Below, piece after piece: positions 18,225 through 26,263 of a stretch of 64,000 nucleotides of DNA (position 1 is the stretch's first letter; each line of letters opens with the position of its first letter). Below the pieces are notes generated by a model. That model was not told the origin of the DNA. It saw nothing but the letters and a program-made list of their open reading frames with translations, and searched no databases. A program made the position numbers and the translations under genes. The stretch is from JBBKWX01 sp037969175 (lineage in GTDB: Bacteria; Bacteroidota; Bacteroidia; AKYH767-A; JBBKVM01). The stretch covers positions 62,001-126,000 of the forward strand of contig JBBKWX010000055.1 of NCBI GenBank assembly GCA_037969175.1, in the 5' to 3' direction.

Positions 18225-18351
18225 AAAGCGAATTTCTACTCCTCTGTTATTTAATAATTTAAATATTATTTTTTGTGTGCAAACTTAAAAGAACAACATA
18301 TATCCATGCTTTCGGACTGCTGAGATCGTTAGTTCTTGCTTGTCCATTTTC

Positions 18352-18381
18352 TTGTAAAACGAGTAAAAAATCGTAAGTTTG
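18352..18381 (+). promoter_or_regulatory. Promoter of the giant 84-aa-repeat gene (TTG-N19-TAAGTTTG)
   Basis: TTG at 18352-18354 and TAAGTTTG at 18374-18381 are separated by 19 nt, matching the Bacteroidota -33/-7 consensus in sequence and spacing. Transcription is expected to start near 18386, leaving a leader of about 33 nt to the ATG at 18419. Confidence 0.65.
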
Positions 18382-18418
18382 TTTTGCTCGGTCCCCTATT
18401 GCCGAACCCTTTACCACC

Positions 18419-21400
18419 ATGAACCTATCCAGAAACGAACGCACGTTCATTTCCATGAAGGCTTTTACCCTGATTGGGTTGATGCTTTTGTGCATTCCTG
18501 TTTTTTCACAAGTACCCGCAAATAATTTGTGTTCAAATTCACAGGTGATCACTATCAGTCCCAGTGGAACAACATGTGTTTCAGGCACAAATTTAAATGC
18601 AACATCTGACGGTTTTTTTAATGCATGTAATGCACCTACCGGGGGTAATGAAGTATGGTATACATTTATAGCTACCGGAACAAATAATACAATTACTGTT
18701 AATCCTGCTGCCGGAGCCGGAGCTGCACAGTCATTAGTACTAACGATTAATTCAGGAAATTGCAGTACTCCGGCTTCACTGATATGCGATGCTGCTCCCG
18801 GTCCCGGAGGAAGTGCATCCGCTTCATGGGTATTTACTCAAGGAGTACAAGTGTGGTTCGAAGTAACAACGCTGGGTGCAGCGGGTAATTTTGATGTGTG
18901 CGTTACCTCAGTTACACCACCACCTAACCCGGGCGGTACTTGCCCTACAGCTACAACTCTTTGTGACAAGAGTGATTTTACAGTGACCACCTTACCTGTA
19001 GGAACTTCTGGTTATATGACCGGTTGTTTTTCTAACTCACCACAGAATGACTCCTGGTTTCAATTTACGGTTGGAGTAACAGGTACTATCGAATGGACAG
19101 CCACTCCAAATGGACTAACAGAGTACGATTGGGCTTTATATGATATCTCAGCAGGATGTCCGGGTACTCAGATAGCATGCAATTATTTTTACTCAAACTC
19201 ATTGGGAGCTCCGTTTGGAATGTCTGCTGCATCTGTGGGTTGTATCTTGGATGATTTCTGCCCTTCATTGATAGTGACAGCCGGAAATACATATGTTTTA
19301 CAGATCGATAATTTTGATGCGAATGGTGTTGGATTCGATTTCGTTTGGGGGGGTACATTCAAGATCGCTCCTACTTCAAGTTTTTCGGTCAACACTCCTA
19401 CAGGTTGTGGAGTTGTAAATACAGGATTTACAAATACCAGTGTGGGTGCAAGTTCCCAAACCTGGAATTTAGGAAATGGAAACACTTCAGCTGCAGTTAG
19501 TCCGGCTGTACAAAATTATCCTTCACCTGGGAATTATTTAGTGGCACTCACAGTTTCTTCTGCAACGGGTTGCACGCAAACCAGTACCAATGTTGTTACA
19601 GTAAAATCAATTCCTACATCTACATTCACAAATACACTATCGGTATGTGTAGGAGCGGCAGCGACCATAACTTATACAGGCACGGCATTGGCTGCTGCGA
19701 CGTATACCTGGGCTTTTGCAGGGGGAACAATAATATCCGGTTCGGGACAAGGACCCTACCAAGTAAGCTGGGCTACACCTGGTGTAAAGAACGTTTCGCT
19801 GCTAGTAACTGAAAACGGATGTGTTTCAGCTATAACAAATAACAATGTTACCGTAAATGCGATTCCAACTTCTACATTTACTGCAAACGCAACAGCATGT
19901 GTTGGGCAAAACTATAATGTAAGCTATACTGGTACAGCATCTGCCGCAGCAACTTATGCATGGAATTTTGGCGGTGCTGCTATCGTCTCCGGAAGCGGAC
20001 AGGGGCCTTATGTATTGACTTGGCCTGCTGCCGGACCGCGTTCCATCACCTTGACAGTTACCGAAAATGCTTGCGTATCTGTACAAACTCAGGTAAATCT
20101 GACGGTAAATTCTGTACCCACATCTACATTTACTGCTACTCCGGCCTTATGTGTAGGTTCAAGCGCAACAGTAACATACACAGGTTCAGGAAGCGCTCTT
20201 GCTACATATAATTGGAATTTTAGTGGAGGAACGATCTCTTTGGGTTCAGGTCAAGGGCCTTATCAAATAAATTGGGCAAGTCCGGGCATCAAAAATTTAG
20301 GACTGACCGTTACGGAAAATGGATGTACTTCAGCTTCAACAGCCGTAAATGTGACAGTTCACCCCATCCCGACAAGTACATTCACTATTACACCTTCTGC
20401 CTGTGTTAATCAGGCTGTCGCTATTACGTATACAGGATCAGCAACTGCCGGAGCTGCTTTTACCTGGAACTTTGGAGGAGCCACTGTTATCAGTGGAACC
20501 GGACAAGGTCCCTATTCAATTAGCTGGCCTGTGTCCGGTACACCCAATGTTAGTTTGAGTGTGACCGAAAATGCCTGCGTTTCTCCGATAACTATTTTGC
20601 CTATCACCATTAACCCGATTCCAACAAGTACATTCACGATACCGGCCCAAAGTTGTGCAGGTGATACTGTTTCTTTGGTATACACCGGTACCGGTGGTGC
20701 TGGAGCAACATACAATTGGAGTTATGTTCCGGCAAGTTTTGTTAGTGGAGCAGGGCAAGGCCCAATTCAAATAAGTTATGCCGGTGCAGGTGCATTTTTA
20801 CCTACTCTGACAGTGATCCAGAATGCATGTACTTCAGCAGTTTCAAATCAACCTATAACAGTTTATCCAATTCCTTCATCGGCCTTTACGATCAATGCAG
20901 TCGCTTGCGAAGGTGATACACTTACCGTTACATACACAGGCTCTTCGCTACCCGGAGCAACCTATAACTGGAACTTTGGTTCGGCCACAGTAATTAGTGG
21001 AGCAGGGCAAGGCCCCTATTTGGTAAAATGGTTTGGCGCAGGTAACTACTCAGTCAGTTTGCAAGTCACGGAAAATAGTTGCTTATCACCGATAACCAGT
21101 TCTCCTATACTTGTAAAACCTGTACCCATTGCTTCTTTTTCTATGCCTATTGTAGCATGTCAGGGAGATACAATTACTATCACATACACAGGGAATGCGA
21201 CTGCTCTGGCAACATATAACTGGACTCTTGGTTCAGCGGTACTGGTTTCAGGAACAGGACAAGGGCCTATAAGGGTCAGTTGGAATTCAAGCGGGGTTCA
21301 AAATATCAGTCTGCAAGTCACTGAGAATGGTTGTTCCTCAATCAATCAATTACAAAGTATCACGGTCAATCCTATTCCCGGTAATAGTTTCAGCTTGTCT

Positions 21401-23677
21401 CCGCTGTCTCTTTGTGATCTCAATCCTACTACCGTAACATATACCGGGTCTGCAGGTCCTGCTGCCACTTATACCTGGAACTTCGGATCTGCAAATATCA
21501 TTAGTGGTGGAGGTCAAGGACCGTATGATCTAAATTATTCCTTTTCAGGTAGCTATCCCATCACATTACAAGTGATGGAAAATGGATGTACATCTGCGAT
21601 TCTGAGTCAAAATGTCTCTGTTTTTTCTACACCAACATCCGATTTTGGTATTTCGCCTATTCAAGGTTGTGAAGGTGAACCATTGATATTTACTTATACA
21701 GGAACAGCATCTCCAACGGCTACATACGCCTGGAATTTTAATGGTGGAACTGTTGTTTCAGGTTCTGGGCAGGGACCCATATCTGTTACCTGGCCGGGTA
21801 CAGGAATCCCTCAGATTGATCTTACTGTGACCGAGAATGGTTGCACTTCAATTACAAATACCTTGTTTGGTGTGATCATCCCAAAACCAACATCAGATTT
21901 TAATTTTGATCTGGTTTCAGGTTGTGAGAATGATGTCTTTACACTCACATGGACAGGTTCAGCAAATGGAAGTGCATTCTTTGACTGGAACTTTGGAACT
22001 GCAACTATCATTTCCGGCAGCGGTTCGGGTCCGTATACACTGAGCTGGCCAAGTGCCGGTATACATACAGTTACCTTGCAGATAGATGACTTTGGCTGTA
22101 CTTCAACGGTCCATTCTGAAAGTGTTACAATTTACCAGATACCAAATACGAATTTTGTGATCTCGCCTTCTCCTATCTGTACCAATGAGATAGCTACGAT
22201 TACTTATACAGGGAATGCCAGTGCTGCAGGGAGTTTTAATTGGAATTTCTGGAATGCGAATGTCATTTCAGGAAGTGGGATAGGCCCCTATCAAGTACAA
22301 TGGAATGTGCCCGGATTTGAGATCGTTTCCTTGCAAGTTTCAGAGAATGGATGCAATTCAGGTAATTGGGATGAATTTGTTCAAGTAGAACAAGCACCTC
22401 TTTCCGTTGCAGGGGCAAATCAAGTGATCTGTTCCGGAGATATCATAAGTCTTGGAGATCCTGCCACAGTTGGGTGGAGTTATCAATGGATTCCTGCAAC
22501 CGGGCTGAGTAATGCAACAAGCGCACAACCAAATTTCACACTGATGAATCCCGGACCGAATGCAATGGTTTTGGATTATATTCTGGAAGTGAGATCCGGG
22601 ATCTGTGTAGATCGGGATACGGTTAGAATCACCGTTACACCTTTCCCTTATCTGGATATTCAAGCTGTTACAGGACAATGCCTGACAGGGAATAGTTTTA
22701 ATTTTACTTCAGGAGGAACTTTTCTTCCATCTGCTAATGTAAACTGGATTTTCGGACCTGATGCGAATCCTACCGTTTCTTCTGTCCAAAATCCAAACGG
22801 CGTAACATTCCAAAATCCGGGGAGCTATACAATTTATGCCAGCATCAATCAGAACGGTTGTCCGGGGAATTTAGATTCAACAATAGTAGACGTTTACCCA
22901 ATGCCTGTTGCCGATTTTTCTTCTGATATCCAAAAAGGTTGTCCTCCATTGGAAGTGCAATTTATCGATCAAAGTACAGGTGAGCCGGCTGTTTCCCATG
23001 CATGGAATTTCGGAGCTGCAGGGAGCTCAACCGATTCAGATCCATTGCATGTTTTCCCTGTATCGGGAGTTTACAATGTTTCACTTACAGTAACTACAGC
23101 AGACGGATGTACTTCTACAGCTACTCAGCCAAATTATATTGAAGTGGATCCGCTACCACAAGCACTTGCTATTGCTGATCCAATAAGAGCGAGTATCCTG
23201 AATCCATTATTCCAATTTTCTTCTGTTGGCTTTTCTGTCGACAGTTGTTTCTGGGATATGGGTGATGGGAATATAGTATCCGGATGTGATATTCAATATG
23301 CATATGCGGATACCGGAAAATATGAAGTGACACTTTATACTGTAAGTATTAATGGTTGTATTGACAGTATCAAAGTGAATGTATTCGTTGATGCTGAATA
23401 TACATTGTATGTTCCAAATGCATTTACACCAAATGGAGATGGAAAGAATGATCTTTTCAGAGCAATTGGTCAGTATGTGAACAATTTTGAAATGATCATT
23501 TTTAATCGATTAGGAGCAATCGCTTTTGAGACGAATGATATCAATGCATATTGGGATGGTAAGTTCAAAGGAACAAATGCAGAAGCACCCCAGGGTGTGT
23601 ATTATTATATCCTGAAAGCACAAGATAGCAGGGGTAGATTCCATGAGATCAAAGGGAATCTGAGCCTGATCAGATAA
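18419..23677 (+). CDS. Giant secreted protein: 11 tandem 84-aa repeats, PKD domains, T9SS type B C-terminal signal
   Basis: 1752 aa. The signal peptide ends at VFSQ; the ATG at 18419 is used, but an in-frame Met at 18455 directly before the hydrophobic core is equally possible. Residues about 35-315 are two beta-rich domains resembling PPC-type modules ('GGNEVWYTFIATG', 'QNDSWFQFTVGVTG'), then a PKD-like domain to about 395. Residues 396-1323 are 11 units of about 84 aa with the pattern P-T-S-x-F, Cys, Y-T-G, Y-x-W-N-F, G-S-G-Q-G-P-Y, W, V-T-E-N-G-C. Further PKD-like domains run to about 1660 ('AWNFGAAGS', 'WDMGDGN'). Residues 1665-1752 are the gliding-associated C-terminal domain ('VPNAFTPNGDGKND', 'IFNRLGAIAFE', 'APQGVYYY', end SLIR). 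Export by T9SS is inferred. Its 3' end overlaps convergent gpmI by 8 nt. Confidence 0.92.
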   Translation: MNLSRNERTFISMKAFTLIGLMLLCIPVFSQVPANNLCSNSQVITISPSGTTCVSGTNLNATSDGFFNACNAPTGGNEVWYTFIATGTNNTITVNPAAGAGAAQSLVLTINSGNCSTPASLICDAAPGPGGSASASWVFTQGVQVWFEVTTLGAAGNFDVCVTSVTPPPNPGGTCPTATTLCDKSDFTVTTLPVGTSGYMTGCFSNSPQNDSWFQFTVGVTGTIEWTATPNGLTEYDWALYDISAGCPGTQIACNYFYSNSLGAPFGMSAASVGCILDDFCPSLIVTAGNTYVLQIDNFDANGVGFDFVWGGTFKIAPTSSFSVNTPTGCGVVNTGFTNTSVGASSQTWNLGNGNTSAAVSPAVQNYPSPGNYLVALTVSSATGCTQTSTNVVTVKSIPTSTFTNTLSVCVGAAATITYTGTALAAATYTWAFAGGTIISGSGQGPYQVSWATPGVKNVSLLVTENGCVSAITNNNVTVNAIPTSTFTANATACVGQNYNVSYTGTASAAATYAWNFGGAAIVSGSGQGPYVLTWPAAGPRSITLTVTENACVSVQTQVNLTVNSVPTSTFTATPALCVGSSATVTYTGSGSALATYNWNFSGGTISLGSGQGPYQINWASPGIKNLGLTVTENGCTSASTAVNVTVHPIPTSTFTITPSACVNQAVAITYTGSATAGAAFTWNFGGATVISGTGQGPYSISWPVSGTPNVSLSVTENACVSPITILPITINPIPTSTFTIPAQSCAGDTVSLVYTGTGGAGATYNWSYVPASFVSGAGQGPIQISYAGAGAFLPTLTVIQNACTSAVSNQPITVYPIPSSAFTINAVACEGDTLTVTYTGSSLPGATYNWNFGSATVISGAGQGPYLVKWFGAGNYSVSLQVTENSCLSPITSSPILVKPVPIASFSMPIVACQGDTITITYTGNATALATYNWTLGSAVLVSGTGQGPIRVSWNSSGVQNISLQVTENGCSSINQLQSITVNPIPGNSFSLSPLSLCDLNPTTVTYTGSAGPAATYTWNFGSANIISGGGQGPYDLNYSFSGSYPITLQVMENGCTSAILSQNVSVFSTPTSDFGISPIQGCEGEPLIFTYTGTASPTATYAWNFNGGTVVSGSGQGPISVTWPGTGIPQIDLTVTENGCTSITNTLFGVIIPKPTSDFNFDLVSGCENDVFTLTWTGSANGSAFFDWNFGTATIISGSGSGPYTLSWPSAGIHTVTLQIDDFGCTSTVHSESVTIYQIPNTNFVISPSPICTNEIATITYTGNASAAGSFNWNFWNANVISGSGIGPYQVQWNVPGFEIVSLQVSENGCNSGNWDEFVQVEQAPLSVAGANQVICSGDIISLGDPATVGWSYQWIPATGLSNATSAQPNFTLMNPGPNAMVLDYILEVRSGICVDRDTVRITVTPFPYLDIQAVTGQCLTGNSFNFTSGGTFLPSANVNWIFGPDANPTVSSVQNPNGVTFQNPGSYTIYASINQNGCPGNLDSTIVDVYPMPVADFSSDIQKGCPPLEVQFIDQSTGEPAVSHAWNFGAAGSSTDSDPLHVFPVSGVYNVSLTVTTADGCTSTATQPNYIEVDPLPQALAIADPIRASILNPLFQFSSVGFSVDSCFWDMGDGNIVSGCDIQYAYADTGKYEVTLYTVSINGCIDSIKVNVFVDAEYTLYVPNAFTPNGDGKNDLFRAIGQYVNNFEMIIFNRLGAIAFETNDINAYWDGKFKGTNAEAPQGVYYYILKAQDSRGRFHEIKGNLSLIR
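19604..22387 (+). repeat. Eleven tandem coding repeats of about 253 bp (84 aa)
   Basis: Each unit carries a central glycine-rich G-S-G-Q-G-P-Y/I turn, a preceding Y-T-G ... W-N-F segment and a trailing V-T-E-N-x-C. They differ from ordinary PKD units in replacing the W-x-F-G-D-G turn and following T-S-x-x-N-P with the longer G-Q-G-P motif. Units 1-4 share P-T-S-T-F and are most alike; units 10 and 11 are the most diverged. Confidence 0.9.
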
Positions 23678-25196
23678 GTTCTTTACCGCTCATCTCAATA
23701 GGTTTATCAATTCCCATGATCTTCAAAATTGTAGGTGCAATATCAGCGAGCTTTCCATCCATTACGCTTTCCGTATGATTTGATGAGATCAGGATCCAAG
23801 GAACCGGATTTGTAGTATGTGCTGTATTGGGTGTGCCGTCATCATTGATCATATAATCACCATTTCCATGATCAGCAGTAATAAGAAAAGCGTACTTGTT
23901 TTTCAATCCGGCTTGAACAACTTCTTTAACACATTTATCCGTCGTTTCCACTGCTTCTATTTCTGCACTGTAAACCCCGGTGTGGCCTACCATGTCCGTA
24001 TTTGCAAAATTGAGACAGACAAAGTCTACTTCTCCTTTTTCTAATTCAGATACAATTGCATCTTTTACTTCAAATGCACTCATGGAAGGTTTCAGATCAT
24101 AGGTGGGCACTTTGGGAGACGGGATCATTATTCTTTTTTCACCATTGAAAATTGCTTCTCTTCCGCCGGAAAAAAAGAAAGTGACATGAGGGTATTTTTC
24201 TGTTTCAGAGATCCGGATCTGGCTTAGATCGTTTTTAGAAATAACTTCACCAAGTGTGTTTTCTAAATTATTTTTTGGAAACAATATATGAATGTTTTTA
24301 AAATTTTCATCGTAAGGTGTCATTGTGGAATAATGAAGATCCAGTTTTTTCATTTCAAGATCAGACATATCAGATTGAGTTAATACTTCTGTTATTTCTC
24401 TGCAGCGATCTGTTCTGAAATTGAAGCAAATGACAGCATCACCACTCTTGATCGCATGTTTATTATTCATGCCACTTGCAGCTAGAACTAATGGATCCAT
24501 AAATTCATCCGTTATTCCATCTGCATATTTCGATTCTATGCTATTAATCAGGTCCAGACTTTCTTCTCCTTTGCGATGTACTAAAAGGTCGTATGCATTT
24601 TTGATTCGCGTCCATCTTTTATCTCTGTCCATTGCATAGTACCTGCCTATGATACTAACTAGTTTTGCTTTTTTGTTTTGAATAAATGAAAGCAGTTCAG
24701 AGATAAAATGAATTCCACTTTTCGGATCCGTATCTCTACCATCTGTGAATCCGTGAATGTATATTTCATTTAAACCGGCTTCTTCAGCCAGATCAGATAA
24801 TGCTATAAGGTGATCGATATGTGAATGAACTCCACCGTCTGAAATTAGCCCCATCAAATGCAGGGGCTTGTTGTTAATTCTGCAATATTCAAATGTTTCA
24901 ATTAATGTCTCATTTGATCTGAGTTTATCTTCAGCAATCGATTTATTTATTTTAACAAGATCCTGATAGACAACTCTACCCGCTCCTATATTTAAATGAC
25001 CAACCTCAGAGTTGCCCATTTGTCCTTGCGGTAAACCGACAGCTTCCCCGCTGGTATGAAGTTTTCCATTTGGGTAGTTCCGAATGAGTTCATCATAAAA
25101 TGGCGTATTGGCAGCTAATATCGCATTTGCCGCATTCATAGGCCCAAGGCCCCATCCATCCATTATGATGAGTACTAATTTTTCTTTTGGGATCAT
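23670..25196 (-). CDS. gpmI: 2,3-bisphosphoglycerate-independent phosphoglycerate mutase
   Basis: 508 aa, full length. It interconverts 3- and 2-phosphoglycerate in glycolysis and gluconeogenesis with two Mn ions. Visible motifs: metal ligand Asp13 in 'IIMDGWGLG'; the phosphoserine nucleophile Ser63 in 'MGNSEVGHLNIGAGR'; 'HSHIDHL' and 'HGFTDGRDT'; and metal ligands in 'NFANTDMVGHTG' and 'TADHGNGDYM'. The start ATG overlaps the stop of the upstream histidine kinase gene by 4 nt (ATGA), so it is translated downstream of the kinase. Its stop lies inside the last codons of the convergent giant gene, and no terminator separates them. Confidence 0.96.
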   Translation of the reverse strand: MIPKEKLVLIIMDGWGLGPMNAANAILAANTPFYDELIRNYPNGKLHTSGEAVGLPQGQMGNSEVGHLNIGAGRVVYQDLVKINKSIAEDKLRSNETLIETFEYCRINNKPLHLMGLISDGGVHSHIDHLIALSDLAEEAGLNEIYIHGFTDGRDTDPKSGIHFISELLSFIQNKKAKLVSIIGRYYAMDRDKRWTRIKNAYDLLVHRKGEESLDLINSIESKYADGITDEFMDPLVLAASGMNNKHAIKSGDAVICFNFRTDRCREITEVLTQSDMSDLEMKKLDLHYSTMTPYDENFKNIHILFPKNNLENTLGEVISKNDLSQIRISETEKYPHVTFFFSGGREAIFNGEKRIMIPSPKVPTYDLKPSMSAFEVKDAIVSELEKGEVDFVCLNFANTDMVGHTGVYSAEIEAVETTDKCVKEVVQAGLKNKYAFLITADHGNGDYMINDDGTPNTAHTTNPVPWILISSNHTESVMDGKLADIAPTILKIMGIDKPIEMSGKELI

Positions 25197-26164
25197 GATA
25201 CTTTATCACATTTAAAACAGATCTCAAAGATACTACCCTTAGGCGAATTATCCTTTATGACAATTTTCCCGGAATGTTTTTCAACTATATTATTTACAAT
25301 ATATAATCCGAGTCCGGTACCTTGCGATTTTCGCGTTTCTTCGTTACCTACCCTATAAAATTTTTGAAATATTTTAAGCTTTTCTTCATCATCTATTCCT
25401 AGTCCTTTATCAGCCACAGAAAGAAAGATATTATTTTTCTCTTGTATCATCTTTACTTCAACTTCAGCTGGCGTGTCACTATACTTAATTGCATTACCTA
25501 CAAGGTTTCTAATAAGAATATCAAAAGCCATTTTGTCAATATTGTAACTTATTTCAGGTTCAATATTTCTGGTAATTATTATACTTCCTGTATGTTCTTT
25601 TTCATAATCATTAAGTACTTTTTCAAGGATTAAACTAAGGTCACTTTCTTCAGGATGAAAAAGATAATTTCTATTGTCGAGCATAGCAGCCATCAATACA
25701 TTTTCAACAAGTTCATGAAGCCTCAGGGTATCTTCTAAAGAATTGTCTATCATTTCAATTTGCTTATCTCTTGATAACTCACGAATCTTCATGGTCTGTA
25801 ATGCAAGCTTGATCGCTGATATAGGTGATTTGAATTCATGCGTTACGGATAATAAAAAGTTCCGTTGTTGTTTTGAAAGCAGAATTTCCTTTTTAAAAGC
25901 ATTACGTGTTTGAACAACTCCAATAGAAAGGATTATGATAAAAACTAATCCTTCTCCTGCGATCATCATCCATTTATTCTTTAAACTATTTTCAAGAATT
26001 CCCTTTTCATTTAAATATTCAGCATGAGACTCTTCCGTCAAGGAGAGATTTTCTATTCTGTGTTCATAAACTTCCGCATTCAGGTCTACCAACAGAACAG
26101 CCCACCAGGTGAATTGCAAAAACACATAGATAACAAGCACATAAAAGATAACAAGCAACCGCAT
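25193..26164 (-). CDS. Membrane sensor histidine kinase (orphan)
   Basis: 323 aa. There are two membrane segments (about residues 4-26 and 67-86) enclosing a short periplasmic loop of about 40 residues, with no HAMP or PAS domain. The HisKA H-box is 'FLLSVTHEFKSPIS' with the phospho-acceptor His109. The HATPase domain has an N-box 'IRNLVGNAIKYS', a G1 box 'VADKGLGI' and a G2 box 'GTGLGLYIV'. The small loop suggests sensing within the membrane or through a partner. No response regulator is adjacent; the gene is coupled to gpmI by a 4-nt overlap. A -7-like box (TATCTTTC) ends 4 nt before the ATG. The nearest response regulator is the single-domain protein at 33198-33611. Confidence 0.92.
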   Translation of the reverse strand: MRLLVIFYVLVIYVFLQFTWWAVLLVDLNAEVYEHRIENLSLTEESHAEYLNEKGILENSLKNKWMMIAGEGLVFIIILSIGVVQTRNAFKKEILLSKQQRNFLLSVTHEFKSPISAIKLALQTMKIRELSRDKQIEMIDNSLEDTLRLHELVENVLMAAMLDNRNYLFHPEESDLSLILEKVLNDYEKEHTGSIIITRNIEPEISYNIDKMAFDILIRNLVGNAIKYSDTPAEVEVKMIQEKNNIFLSVADKGLGIDDEEKLKIFQKFYRVGNEETRKSQGTGLGLYIVNNIVEKHSGKIVIKDNSPKGSIFEICFKCDKVS

Positions 26165-26168
26165 ATCC

Positions 26169-26176
26169 GAAAGATA
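26169..26176 (-). promoter_or_regulatory. Possible -7 box abutting the histidine kinase start
   Basis: On the minus strand TATCTTTC matches TAnnTTTG except for the last base and ends 4 nt upstream of the ATG at 26164. It lies just downstream of the terminator of the giant PKD gene, so a new promoter is needed here. Confidence 0.35.
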
Positions 26177-26212
26177 CAGATTTATCCTTGATCATATTGT
26201 GGCCTTTTATAC

Positions 26213-26238
26213 AAAAAAAGCCCCTTGAAAAGGGGCTT
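26213..26238 (-). terminator. Intrinsic terminator of the giant PKD gene
   Basis: On the minus strand a 9-bp stem AAGCCCCTT / AAGGGGCTT with a 3-nt loop is followed by a T-run (A-run 26213-26219 on the plus strand). It lies about 26 nt after the stop codon at 26264. Confidence 0.9.
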
Positions 26239-26263
26239 AGAAAAATGATTTGTATAGACTTAA

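Larger units (their letters stand above)
18110..18418. other. Divergent intergenic region (309 nt) with promoters on both strands
   Basis: No gene was found here. The region holds a minus-strand -7 box for the dipeptidase (18217-18224) and a plus-strand -33/-7 pair for the giant repeat protein (18352-18381). A minus-strand frame running through it into the next gene has no coding character. Confidence 0.6.

Noticed and set aside
18259..18588. Minus-strand frame of 109 codons between the dipeptidase and giant protein genes
   Set aside because: It covers the promoter and signal-peptide region of the giant gene; no recognisable domain or start context.
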